A stretch of DNA of 64,000 nt from Ruegeria sp. HKCCA6707 (GTDB taxonomy: Bacteria; Pseudomonadota; Alphaproteobacteria; Rhodobacterales; Rhodobacteraceae), in NCBI RefSeq assembly GCF_013033515.1, contig NZ_WQEG01000001.1, forward strand, positions 124,001-188,000. Reading direction: 5' to 3'. The notes beneath the pieces are model-generated. The model saw only the letters and a program-made list of their open reading frames with translations, was not told the DNA's origin and made no database searches. Shown one piece after another: positions 1 through 12,111 of the stretch (position 1 is the stretch's first letter; every line of letters begins with the position of its first letter). The position numbers were made by a program, and so were the translations under genes.

Positions 1-437
1 AATGCCGCTGCGGCCGAGCCTTCGGGCGGGATGGAATAGGTCATGCTGGCGCGGGCCACGGGCTTGTCCGATCCTTCGGAAAATATCAGCACGTCCCCAA
101 CGGCAAGGCTGCGCCCAAGTTTCAGCAACTTGCAGTGGGCAATCATGTCCTTTGCGCCGTCCGGTTTGCGCAAAAAATCAAGAGAGCTGTTGGTAGTCAC
201 CGCCAAAGATTGCCGCCCTTTGCGCGCCAGAACCATCGCATAGACGCAGACATCCGCCAACCCAAACATCGACGGGCCCGACACGGTGCCGCCCGGACGC
301 AGATGCCGCTCTTCCACGACAAGCCGCATGGTAATCTGATCCTCGCTCAGCGCCTCGACCACAAAATCCTGATGCACCTGCGGAAAGACCTGCGCCAGAT
401 ATTCCATCAATTCTTCTTTGTTCAGCGCCAATGACAT
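1..437 (-). CDS. PaaI-type hotdog-fold thioesterase (partial, runs off left edge)
   Basis: About 145 residues are visible from an ATG at 437 with no stop before the edge, so the C-terminus is missing or nearly reached. The middle of the protein reads RPGGTVSGPSMFGLADVC, the central helix and loop typical of PaaI/YigI-like hotdog acyl-CoA thioesterases, followed by the TTNSSLDFLRKP strand region. Such enzymes hydrolyse acyl-CoA or aryl-CoA thioesters in the cytoplasm. It diverges from an enoyl-CoA hydratase gene 57 bases away, which fits acyl-CoA metabolism, but the exact substrate cannot be told. Confidence 0.8.
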   Translation of the reverse strand, partial: MSLALNKEELMEYLAQVFPQVHQDFVVEALSEDQITMRLVVEERHLRPGGTVSGPSMFGLADVCVYAMVLARKGRQSLAVTTNSSLDFLRKPDGAKDMIAHCKLLKLGRSLAVGDVLIFSEGSDKPVARASMTYSIPPEGSAAAA

Positions 438-494
438 ACTTCCCCTCCGTGCCCTGCCGCCCTAGAGTTGGCCAACTGTCATGGGGAGGGCAAG

Positions 495-1280
495 ATGGCA
501 ATTCTGGAACGTAGCGACACGGGGGCCGTTGCCCACCTGACCTTGAATGCGCCCGAGCGTTTGAATGCACTCAGTGATGAGATGCTGGCGGCACTCCAAG
601 ACCAATTTGATGCGCTACAGAATGACGAATCGATTCGGGTGGTCATCTTGTCCGGTGCGGGCAAAGCCTTTTGTGCCGGGCATGATTTGAAGCAAATGAC
701 ACAAGGTCGTCAGGCCGAAGATGGCGGTAAAGCCTATTTTCAGGATCTGTTTGACCGCTGCGCTCGCATGATGCTGTCGATCCAGTCTCTGCCCCAGCCG
801 GTAATTGCGCGCGTTCATGGCATTGCGACGGCCGCAGGATGTCAATTGGTGGCCACCTGTGATCTGGCTGTGGCCGCCGAAGGCACGCGGTTTGGCGTCA
901 ATGGGGTGAACATCGGTCTCTTTTGCTCGACACCGATGGTGGCGCTCAGTCGAAATATCACTAGAAAACAAGCATTTGAGATGTTGACGACCGGTGAATT
1001 CATATCTGCAGAACGCGCAGCTGAGCTGGGTTTGATCAACCGCGTTGTGCCAGAATTGCTACTTGAGCACGAAACCGAAGCACTGGCCAAACAACTGGAA
1101 GGCAAGCTTGGCGCGGCTGTGAAGATCGGAAAGCGGGCATTTTATGAGCAAATTCATATGCCTGTGGATCAGGCCTATGCCCATACCGCCGAGGTAATGG
1201 CGCAGAATATGATGCATCGCGACACCGAAGAAGGAATTTCTGCCTTTATTGAGAAGCGACCACCCAATTGGCGGCAATAA
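495..1280 (+). CDS. Enoyl-CoA hydratase/isomerase family protein
   Basis: This 261-residue crotonase-fold protein has the usual length. The oxyanion-hole segments are visible: SGAGKAFCAGHDL near residue 60 and HGIATAAGCQLVATCDLAVA near residue 110, and the C-terminus EKRPPNW is family-typical. The AAGCQL signature resembles the ECHDC3-like branch rather than classical EchA, so hydratase activity is not certain. I place the start at ATG 495 because GGGGAGGG lies about 5 bases upstream; an in-frame TTG at 468 has no ribosome site. It probably shares a divergent promoter region with the thioesterase gene on its left. Confidence 0.85.
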   Translation: MAILERSDTGAVAHLTLNAPERLNALSDEMLAALQDQFDALQNDESIRVVILSGAGKAFCAGHDLKQMTQGRQAEDGGKAYFQDLFDRCARMMLSIQSLPQPVIARVHGIATAAGCQLVATCDLAVAAEGTRFGVNGVNIGLFCSTPMVALSRNITRKQAFEMLTTGEFISAERAAELGLINRVVPELLLEHETEALAKQLEGKLGAAVKIGKRAFYEQIHMPVDQAYAHTAEVMAQNMMHRDTEEGISAFIEKRPPNWRQ

Positions 1281-1532
1281 GGCAATGGTCTAGGATAATT
1301 TTAACGACTGTTCGCAATTTTTCCCTTCCCAAAAGGGCAACACTGTGGCACAGGTTAGTCAGGGCTAAGGCTCAATTATGCTTTTGGGTCGCCGTGGGCG
1401 GAAGGTCCCTCCAGCTGGTTTCTCTCACCGGCGCAGACATTCCCGCAGCGGCGACCCCAAAATCTCCCAAGTTTTCCAACACCTGAAAGAGACGCGTTGC
1501 GCATGTTTGCGTCGTGCCCTATGTGGCAGCGC

Positions 1533-2873
1533 ATGACACAGAAATTGCATATCGTTGGCGGCGGCATGGCCGGATCTGAGGCGGCCTGGCAAGCGGCAGA
1601 AATGGGTGTGGATGTTGTCATCCACGAAATGCGGCCCAAAGTTGGCACCTTTGCGCACCAAACCGGCAATCTGGCCGAGATGGTATGCTCGAACTCCTTT
1701 CGCTCCGACGATGATGAGCAGAACGCTGTTGGTCTGCTGCATTGGGAAATGCGCGCAGCCAACGGGTTGATCATGACCACTGCCGACGCGCATCGCCTGC
1801 CTGCTGGTGGCGCGCTGGCTGTGGATCGTGATCCTTTTGCGGAATCCGTCACCGCTAAGCTGCACGCACATCCCAAAGTGACCGTGACCGGGGAAGAAGT
1901 CACCACCCTGCCCCATGATGGGCATTGGATTTTTGCAACCGGCCCCCTGACCTCGCCAGATCTGGGCGCGGCCATTCAGGCGGAAACCGGGGCTGAGGCG
2001 CTGGCCTTCTTCGATGCGATCGCTCCGATCGTCTATGCCGAAAGCATCGACATGAGCCAGGCCTGGATGCAGTCGCGCTATGATAAGGGTGAGACCGAGG
2101 AAGAACGCACCGCCTATCTGAACTGCCCGATGGGTCGTGATCAGTATGAGGCGTTCATCGATGCGCTGCTTGCAGCTGACAAGACCGAGTTCCACGAAGG
2201 CGAAACTGCAGGGTATTTCGACGGGTGCCTGCCCATCGAAGTGATGGCCGAACGTGGTCGCGAAACCTTGCGCCATGGTCCAATGAAGCCGGTGGGGCTG
2301 ACCAATCCACATCAGCCGGATGTCAAACCTTACGCCGTGGTCCAACTGCGCCGTGACAACGCCTTGGGCACACTGTTCAACATCGTGGGCTTTCAGACCA
2401 AGATGAAATACGGCGCGCAAACAGATGTATTCAGAACGATCCCTGGGCTGGAGAATGCAAGTTTTGCCCGCCTGGGCGGTATCCATCGCAACACGTTTCT
2501 GAACTCGCCAACACTCCTCGATGCGCAGATGCGTCTGAAATCCAAGCCCAACATCCGGTTCGCAGGTCAGATCACCGGTGTCGAAGGCTATGTCGAAAGT
2601 GCTGCCATGGGGCTGCTGGCCGGTCGGTTGGCGGCGGCTGAAATTCTGGGGAACACCCTGCCTGATGTGCCCCAAGACAGCGCCATGGGCGCCTTGATCC
2701 ACCACATCACTGGCGGCGCAGATGCCAAGACCTTTCAGCCGATGAACGTCAATTTCGGTCTGTTCCGCCCGGTTGATGGCCTCAAAGGCGGGCGGCGCGG
2801 GCGAAAGGATCGGTATAAGGCCTATACCGACCGCGCAAAACAGGAATGGACCAACTGGTTGAGCCAATGTTGA
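1533..2873 (+). CDS. trmFO: Methylenetetrahydrofolate--tRNA-(uracil-5-)-methyltransferase TrmFO
   Basis: TrmFO makes 5-methyluridine at position 54 of tRNA using methylene-THF as carbon donor and reduced FAD. The 446-residue protein starts with the FAD-binding Rossmann motif VGGGMAGSE (residues 8-16). Further family blocks are [11 protein letters not shown], the Cys-containing [14 protein letters not shown], and [24 protein letters not shown] near the C-terminus. The start is placed at ATG 1533 so that the Rossmann strand begins at once; an upstream in-frame ATG at 1497 would add 12 unusual residues. No strong ribosome site is seen for either. About 250 non-coding bases precede it. Confidence 0.95.
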   Translation: MTQKLHIVGGGMAGSEAAWQAAEMGVDVVIHEMRPKVGTFAHQTGNLAEMVCSNSFRSDDDEQNAVGLLHWEMRAANGLIMTTADAHRLPAGGALAVDRDPFAESVTAKLHAHPKVTVTGEEVTTLPHDGHWIFATGPLTSPDLGAAIQAETGAEALAFFDAIAPIVYAESIDMSQAWMQSRYDKGETEEERTAYLNCPMGRDQYEAFIDALLAADKTEFHEGETAGYFDGCLPIEVMAERGRETLRHGPMKPVGLTNPHQPDVKPYAVVQLRRDNALGTLFNIVGFQTKMKYGAQTDVFRTIPGLENASFARLGGIHRNTFLNSPTLLDAQMRLKSKPNIRFAGQITGVEGYVESAAMGLLAGRLAAAEILGNTLPDVPQDSAMGALIHHITGGADAKTFQPMNVNFGLFRPVDGLKGGRRGRKDRYKAYTDRAKQEWTNWLSQC

Positions 2874-2910
2874 CTGGACGTGGCAGGCAGGCTGCGCCTA
2901 ACATGTGGGC

Positions 2911-3525
2911 ATGAGCAAGAAGTTCCTCGACGACGCCTATAACCTGAATTCCGCTCAGGAAACGCAAGATCTTTATCAGGACTGGGCGGCCTCTTATGAC
3001 GATGAGGTGGCCGAAAACGGCTATGCGACGCCGCGCCGTGTTGCGGCTGCGTTATGGGCGCATTTGCCAGAGCCACAGACCCCGATTCTAGACTATGGCT
3101 GTGGCACGGGCCTGTCGGGTTTGGCGCTGCACGAGGCAGGGTTCCGCGTGCTCGATGGCATGGACCCGACACCAAAGATGTTAGAGGGCGCGCAGGCCAA
3201 GGGGGTTTATCGCAAACTAAAAGGGTTTGACATCGACGACCCGGCACCGCTGCAAAACGGCGCCTATTCCGTCATCGCCGCCATAGGGGTGATTGGAACG
3301 GGAGCCGCGCCGCCAGAAACCTTTGATCTGTTGATGAAAGCCCTGCCCAAATCCGGCATTCTGGCCTTTTCCTTCAACGATCATACGCTGGATGATCCGG
3401 CCTTTACCTCGCGGCTGACAGATTGGGTCGACACCGGTGCGGCGCGCATTTTGTTTCGCGAAAGCGGGCCGCACCTGCCCCGTCAGAACCTGAATTCCGA
3501 CGTCATCCTTCTTGAAAAAGCGTGA
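2911..3525 (+). CDS. Class I SAM-dependent methyltransferase
   Basis: A 204-residue soluble methyltransferase. Motif I is ILDYGCGTGLSGLAL near residues 57-71, followed by the acidic/adenine region DGMDPTPKMLEGA. The N-terminus SYDDEVAENGYATP matches the Williams-Beuren-region-protein-like (WBSCR27) group of small-molecule methyltransferases; the substrate is unknown. The TGA stop overlaps the GTG start of the next gene (gluQ), so the two are probably translationally coupled. An in-frame GTG at 2905 is an alternative start. Confidence 0.85.
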   Translation: MSKKFLDDAYNLNSAQETQDLYQDWAASYDDEVAENGYATPRRVAAALWAHLPEPQTPILDYGCGTGLSGLALHEAGFRVLDGMDPTPKMLEGAQAKGVYRKLKGFDIDDPAPLQNGAYSVIAAIGVIGTGAAPPETFDLLMKALPKSGILAFSFNDHTLDDPAFTSRLTDWVDTGAARILFRESGPHLPRQNLNSDVILLEKA

Positions 3526-4367
3526 CCTTCACCACCCGATTTGCGCCATCCCCCACCGGTCCGCTGCATCTGGGCCATGCCTATTCGGCGTTGCTGGCCT
3601 CCGACGTGGCCACAGCACAGGGTGGCCAGTTTCTGCTGCGGATCGAGGATATTGACCGGTCCCGCGCGCGGGCGCAGTGGGAGGATCAGATATATGACGA
3701 CCTGAGCTGGCTTGGCCTGCGCTGGCCTGCGCCAGTGATGCGCCAGTCTGACCGGTTGCCGCAGTATCGCGCGGCATTGGATCAGTTGATCCAGATGGGG
3801 GTGGTCTACCCCTGCAGCTGCAAACGCGCAGATATCGAGGCCGCAGCGGGTGCGCCGCAGGAAGGCGTTCCGCAATTTGGCCCCGATGGGCGCATCTATC
3901 CAGGCACCTGTCGTTACCGTGCAATGTCGTCTGCGCAACCAGATGACGTGTTGCGGCTGGATGTGGCCAAAGCCATCCAACGGGCGGATATTACGGGTTT
4001 CACGGAAACGGGCGAGACCTATCACGGTGCGCATAAGCTGGACCCTGATGCGCTGATCTCATCTGTCGGCGACATCATTCTGGTGCGCCGCAACATGGGC
4101 AGCTCTTACCACCTGTCTGTAGTGGTCGACGACGCCGCGCAGATGATCACCCATGTGGTACGCGGGGAGGACTTGTTTGAGGCCACGCAGATCCACGTAT
4201 TGCTGCAAACCCTACTGGGCCTGCCTATCCCGATCTATCACCACCACCGATTGATCCGGGACGACGCAGGTAAGCGCCTGGCCAAACGAGACGACGCGCG
4301 GGCGCTGATGAAATACAGGGCCGAAGGCGCTAGCCCTCTGGATATTCGCAAGATGGTGGGTCTCTGA
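3522..4367 (+). CDS. gluQ: Glutamyl-Q tRNA(Asp) synthetase
   Basis: A truncated glutamyl-tRNA synthetase paralogue that attaches glutamate to queuosine-34 of tRNA-Asp without an anticodon-binding domain. The 281-residue length fits. The HIGH motif is HLGH (residues 16-19), the KMSKS counterpart is KRLAKR (about 251-256), and the zinc site C98, C100, Y126, C130 is intact, as in the E. coli enzyme. It starts with GTG at 3522, overlapping the TGA of the methyltransferase gene. The substrate needs queuosine, so the host should make or salvage Q. Confidence 0.95.
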   Translation: MTFTTRFAPSPTGPLHLGHAYSALLASDVATAQGGQFLLRIEDIDRSRARAQWEDQIYDDLSWLGLRWPAPVMRQSDRLPQYRAALDQLIQMGVVYPCSCKRADIEAAAGAPQEGVPQFGPDGRIYPGTCRYRAMSSAQPDDVLRLDVAKAIQRADITGFTETGETYHGAHKLDPDALISSVGDIILVRRNMGSSYHLSVVVDDAAQMITHVVRGEDLFEATQIHVLLQTLLGLPIPIYHHHRLIRDDAGKRLAKRDDARALMKYRAEGASPLDIRKMVGL

Positions 4368-4419
4368 CCCGGCCATCATTTCAAAGATAGGCTCGCCGAA
4401 GGCACGGCGCACGCGTCCT

Positions 4420-4791
4420 TCAGTGCATCGGAGCCATCAGCTCAACCTCCTGCCCGTCGCGCACTGCAGTGTAAAAGCACGACCGGCGATTGGTGTGGCA
4501 GGCCGGACCGGTCTGACGCACCACGACCAACAGGCAATCCCGGTCGCAATCCACACGAAAATCCACCAGTTCCTGCACATGGCCCGAGGATTCGCCCTTG
4601 ATCCAAAACGCCTGCCGCGACCGCGACCAATAGGTCACGCGCCCGGTCTCCAGCGTCCGCGACACTGCCTGCGCATTCATCCAGGCCATCATCAAAACCT
4701 CTCCGGTTTCTTCATCCTGCGCAATCGCAGGAATCAACCCGTCAGCGTTGAACTTAAGAGTGTTTGGATCAAACGTGATCGAGTCTGACAT
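4420..4791 (-). CDS. hisI: Phosphoribosyl-AMP cyclohydrolase HisI
   Basis: Third step of histidine synthesis, opening the adenine ring of PR-AMP. The 123-residue, single-domain form lacks the HisE pyrophosphohydrolase domain. Metal ligands are visible: D81, D83 and D85 in DCDRDC, and the zinc cysteines C82, C98 and C105. An upstream in-frame ATG at 4809 would add MQKVFL; MSDSITFDP at 4791 is the more natural start. Its 3' end is convergent with gluQ (52-base gap), and its 5' end diverges from the Fe-S scaffold gene. It stands alone, away from other his genes. Confidence 0.94.
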   Translation of the reverse strand: MSDSITFDPNTLKFNADGLIPAIAQDEETGEVLMMAWMNAQAVSRTLETGRVTYWSRSRQAFWIKGESSGHVQELVDFRVDCDRDCLLVVVRQTGPACHTNRRSCFYTAVRDGQEVELMAPMH

Positions 4792-4857
4792 GAGAAAAAC
4801 CTTTTGCATCCCAGGGTTGGGTCACTATGTATGAGGAACAGACAACGAGGGAAAGCC

Positions 4858-5310
4858 ATGTCCGGCGAAACCGATCTTATCAAGCTGTATTCCGGTCGTA
4901 TTCTGGCCCTGGCAGCCGATATTCCCCATCTTGACCGGCTTGAAGCCCCCGACGCGACCGTCAAGAAACGCGCGCCTTTGTGCGGGTCCACAGTGACCGT
5001 GGATGTCTCGGTTCAGGACGGGCGGGTGGCCGAGTTCGGTCAGGACGTTAAAGCCTGCGCATTGGGCCAGGCTGCGGCTTCGGTCGTTGGCAGCGCCATT
5101 CTTGGGGCGACCCGGTCACAGGTCGAAACCGCGCGGGATCAGTTGAAGGCCATGCTCAAGAGCGACGGCCCCGCCCCGGATGCACCCTTTGACGGCTTGG
5201 ATGTTCTGATGCCCGCACGCGATTACAAGAATCGCCACGCGTCGATCATGCTGACATTGGAAGCCGCCGCCGAGGCGATGGAACAGGCTGAACAGGCGCA
5301 TTGCGCGTAA
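4858..5310 (+). CDS. IscU/NifU-like iron-sulfur cluster scaffold protein
   Basis: A 150-residue protein of the IscU/NifU N-terminal family. The first two conserved cysteines are present (C42 in PLCGST, C67 in KACALG). At the third site, where IscU usually has Cys, the protein reads KNRHAS, with histidine instead; a further cysteine is the penultimate residue. Such solitary scaffold-like proteins next to hisI/marC are not part of an isc or suf operon, so a housekeeping scaffold role is not proven. The start at 4858 is preceded by GAGGGAAAG. Confidence 0.8.
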   Translation: MSGETDLIKLYSGRILALAADIPHLDRLEAPDATVKKRAPLCGSTVTVDVSVQDGRVAEFGQDVKACALGQAAASVVGSAILGATRSQVETARDQLKAMLKSDGPAPDAPFDGLDVLMPARDYKNRHASIMLTLEAAAEAMEQAEQAHCA

Positions 5311-5367
5311 GCCGTGGTTTTTGAAATGAGATCGGTCTAGGGTCTGTCTCGCATAGCGGAGAAAGAC

Positions 5368-6006
5368 TTGAAGTATCTTCTTGAACAATTCGTCACGCTC
5401 TGGGTTGTCATCGACCCCATTGGGACCATCCCGGTGTTTATCGCCGTGACGGCGGGGATCGAGGCTGCGGCGCGCAGGCGCGTGGCTTTGTTGGCGGCCT
5501 TGGTCAGCGCCGGGATTTTGCTGTTCTTTCTGCTGTGCGGCCAACTGGTCATCGAAGCCCTGGATATCGGCCTGAATTCCTTTCAAGTGGCCGGTGGCAT
5601 CATTCTTTTTCTCTTTGCGCTGACCATGATTTTTGGCGAAAGCAAACAGCACCGGGAACAACGCGAAGCCGAAGAAGAGTTGGATCAAGCGCCGCAGAAA
5701 CCCAACCCAGCCATTTTCCCATTGGCTGTGCCCTCGCTGGCTTCACCCGGGGCTATGCTGGCCATCGTCGTGCTGACCGACAACAACCGTTACAGCGTGG
5801 TGGATCAGGGCATAACCGCGCTTGTCATGCTGGTTGTCGTGCTGATTGCTTTTGTTCTGATGCTTTTGGCCGAGCCGATTATCCGGTTCATCGGCTATTC
5901 CGGCGCCGCGATCATCAGCCGGGTGATGGGGATGATTCTGGCTTCGGTTGCGGTGAACTCGGTCCTGTCGGCGCTGCTGGAGATTTTCAAAACCGGTCAG
6001 CTGTAA
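5368..6006 (+). CDS. MarC family integral membrane protein
   Basis: A 212-residue polytopic protein with about six hydrophobic segments, the family marker VVIDPIGTIPVFIAVT near residues 13-28, and the second repeat block FPLAVPSLASPGAML in mid-protein. MarC proteins were once linked to multiple antibiotic resistance, but that has been withdrawn and the function is unknown. The start is TTG at 5368 with GGAG about 9 bases upstream. It ends against the terminator of the opposite-strand ligA-recG unit. Confidence 0.88.
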   Translation: MKYLLEQFVTLWVVIDPIGTIPVFIAVTAGIEAAARRRVALLAALVSAGILLFFLLCGQLVIEALDIGLNSFQVAGGIILFLFALTMIFGESKQHREQREAEEELDQAPQKPNPAIFPLAVPSLASPGAMLAIVVLTDNNRYSVVDQGITALVMLVVVLIAFVLMLLAEPIIRFIGYSGAAIISRVMGMILASVAVNSVLSALLEIFKTGQL

Positions 6007-6044
6007 AAAAAACCGCCGCACCTTCCGGGCGGAAAGGGCGGCGG
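6005..6044 (-). terminator. Intrinsic terminator of the minus-strand ligA-recG-small ORF unit
   Basis: GCCGCC-type stem (arms 6013-6019 and 6038-6044, 7 perfect base pairs, with an inner CCG/CGG pair) is followed on the minus strand by a run of eight T bases. On the plus strand there is no T run, so it mainly stops minus-strand transcription. Confidence 0.85.
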
Positions 6045-6191
6045 CAGGTATTGCGTCTCTCGTGTGGGACCCGGAACTCCGCGCGGGGCCGAGGCTGGCC
6101 CCTTCAAGGGAATTGGGACAGGCAGGTCACCCTTGACTGAGATGGGGATGACAAGCGCGGTAGACCGGCACGAGATCGCAGGCAGAAAACT

Positions 6192-6314
6192 CTAGAACCC
6201 TGTGGGCATATGCAGGGCAACCATCAGGATCACGACCAATGACACAGCACCCGCAGCGTCTTGAATAAACGTTGCCTGAGAACGGCTGAATGCGGATTTG
6301 ATCTGGGTCAGCAT
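6192..6314 (-). CDS. Small single-pass membrane protein (40 aa), candidate SOS-regulated
   Basis: The reading frame starts at ATG 6314 with GAGGTGACC as ribosome site and ends in TAG at 6192. The protein begins MLTQIKSAFSRSQATFIQD, a short basic amphipathic stretch, followed by one hydrophobic helix AAGAVSLVVILMVALHM. I recall similar tiny proteins downstream of recG in Rhodobacteraceae, though I cannot run a search here. A direct GTTC-N7-GTTC repeat, the alphaproteobacterial LexA-box pattern, lies 70 bases upstream of the start. The layout recalls SidA of Caulobacter, a 29-residue SOS-induced membrane division inhibitor. Function is inference only. Confidence 0.7.
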   Translation of the reverse strand: MLTQIKSAFSRSQATFIQDAAGAVSLVVILMVALHMPTGF

Positions 6315-6383
6315 CGGGTCACCTCTCGTCGTGTCTTAAGGTTTTGTTGACCTTTTGTTCTCATATTTCGAGGGGCGGGTAAA

Positions 6384-6408
6384 GAACTTTTTGAGAACAT
6401 TTGCGAAC
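6384..6408 (-). promoter_or_regulatory. Candidate LexA (SOS) box, GTTC-N7-GTTC, plus a third GTTC
   Basis: On the minus strand GTTC occurs at 6398-6395 and 6387-6384 with exactly 7 bases between, matching the GTTC-N7-GTTC LexA operator of alphaproteobacteria. A third GTTC (6408-6405) lies 6 bases further upstream. It stands in the 112-base gap between the recG stop and the start of the 40-residue membrane protein, where a promoter would be expected. Confidence 0.6.
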
Positions 6409-6425
6409 TTTATGGGGTTTACCGG

Positions 6426-10774
<4,349 letters not shown>

Positions 10775-10887
10775 CTATCACATCTTCTTTGTCCCCAGTG
10801 ATAGGGCGAGGCCATGGCCAGGTCCAGTGCTGTGCTGAGCCGTGAGTGAGTATGTCGTCCCGGACCTATAACGACAAATCTGTCGTA

Positions 10888-11604
10888 TCAGGCGCCGACG
10901 GCCATGCGGGTTTCATCCAGACCGTTGCTTTGCGGGTCACGCAACACATAGCCACGCCCCCATACCGTTTCGATATAGTTGTCACCGCCGGTGGCATTGC
11001 TGAGTTTCTTGCGCAATTTGCAGATGAACACGTCGATGATTTTCAATTCCGGCTCATCCATGCCGCCATACAGGTGATTGAGGAACATCTCTTTCGTCAG
11101 GGTCGTGCCCTTGCGCAGGCTGAGCAGTTCCAGCATCTGGTATTCTTTACCGGTCAGGTGAACCGTTTTGCCTTCGACCTCAACCGTTTTTGCATCCAGG
11201 TTCACGGCCACCTGGCCGGTGTGAATGATTGATTGAGAATGACCTTTTGACCGGCGGATGATGGCGTGGATGCGGGCCACAAGCTCTTCGCGATGGAACG
11301 GTTTGGTCAGGTAGTCATCGGCGCCAAATCCAAAGCCTTTGATCTTGCTTTCAGTGTCGTCCGCACCCGACAGGATCAGGATTGGCGTTTCGACGCGCGA
11401 GATGCGCAACTGGCGCAAAACCTCGTGCCCGTTCATATCCGGCAAATTCAAATCAAGCAGGATCAGATCGTAGTCATACAGTTTCGCCAGGTCGATCCCT
11501 TCTTCGCCAAGATCTGTCGCATACACGTTCAGGTTGGCATGGGTCAGCATCAACTCGATGCTTTTGGACGTTGTCGGATCATCCTCGACAAGAAGTATGC
11601 GCAT
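10888..11604 (-). CDS. ctrA: Cell-cycle response regulator CtrA
   Basis: OmpR-type master regulator of alphaproteobacteria; in Rhodobacterales it is non-essential and drives motility and gene-transfer-agent release. The 238 residues show a receiver domain with phospho-acceptor D51 in [12 protein letters not shown], the [12 protein letters not shown] segment, and a C-terminal winged helix ending KLRKKL...[13 protein letters not shown]. It is nearly identical in layout to Caulobacter CtrA (231 aa). The ribosome site is TTGGAG before ATG 11604. The upstream region has a CtrA-like box and a GANTC site (annotated separately), suggesting auto-regulation. Confidence 0.97.
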   Translation of the reverse strand: MRILLVEDDPTTSKSIELMLTHANLNVYATDLGEEGIDLAKLYDYDLILLDLNLPDMNGHEVLRQLRISRVETPILILSGADDTESKIKGFGFGADDYLTKPFHREELVARIHAIIRRSKGHSQSIIHTGQVAVNLDAKTVEVEGKTVHLTGKEYQMLELLSLRKGTTLTKEMFLNHLYGGMDEPELKIIDVFICKLRKKLSNATGGDNYIETVWGRGYVLRDPQSNGLDETRMAVGA

Positions 11605-11638
11605 TTAACTGCTCCAATTTAGGTCAAATTCTTCAACT

Positions 11639-11643
11639 GAATC
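11639..11643 (-). promoter_or_regulatory. GANTC (CcrM methylation) site in the ctrA promoter region
   Basis: GAATC lies 35 bases upstream of the ctrA start. In Caulobacter a GANTC in the ctrA P1 promoter makes transcription sensitive to CcrM hemimethylation. The site is seen directly; its role here is by analogy. Confidence 0.45.
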
Positions 11644-11661
11644 GAGCCTGTAGAAAAATGG

Positions 11662-11676
11662 TTAATCTGAAGTTAC
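11662..11676 (-). promoter_or_regulatory. CtrA-like binding box upstream of ctrA
   Basis: TTAA-N7-TTAC, one base away from the CtrA consensus TTAA-N7-TTAA, sits 58-72 bases upstream of the ctrA start codon. This is compatible with the known auto-regulation of ctrA. Confidence 0.55.
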
Positions 11677-11702
11677 CGTTTATCCATTTATTCACATTCA
11701 TC

Positions 11703-11981
11703 TTAAAGTTGTCGATATTTTTTTAGCGCAGTGACTTTCAGACCGGCCTCACCGTGTTCGGCAACCAGTGACACCCAGTTGTTGAACTCTTCCTCACTGA
11801 TGGCATAACGCTTTTGCGCCTCGGACTGGGTGATCAGCCCGTAAACCACGCCACGGACGACCAGAATCTTGCGTGGCGCGACCCAGCGGCGTGTATCTGT
11901 GGGCGGCAGATCGGCGCGTGTCAGAATGCTGCCATCGGGCAAGGTGACGGATCGTGGACCTTCCACTTTGTGCAAATACAT
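11703..11981 (-). CDS. sciP: CtrA inhibitor SciP (DUF1153 family)
   Basis: SciP is a small helix-turn-helix protein that binds CtrA and blocks its activation of transcription after S phase. The 92 residues start MYLHKVEGPRSVTLPDG, followed by the diagnostic LPPTDTRRWVAPRKILVVRGV block and an HTH region (YGLITQSEAQKRYAISEEEFNNW). The start MYLHKV at 11981 is conserved in the family; an ATG at 12017 would add 12 residues. It is transcribed toward ctrA with about 98 bases between its stop and the ctrA start. A degenerate CtrA-like box lies upstream at 12026-12040. Confidence 0.93.
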   Translation of the reverse strand: MYLHKVEGPRSVTLPDGSILTRADLPPTDTRRWVAPRKILVVRGVVYGLITQSEAQKRYAISEEEFNNWVSLVAEHGEAGLKVTALKKYRQL

Positions 11982-12111
11982 CTCATTGACCTTTTTTTGC
12001 TGCGACAAAGCTGGCACCAGTCTACTTAAAGCCGAGTGAAACCGCCCCTTGAGAGTGTGTAGAATTTTCCTATATTCTGCCGGTCTTCTTTAACCCGGAA
12101 CGGATACCCTA

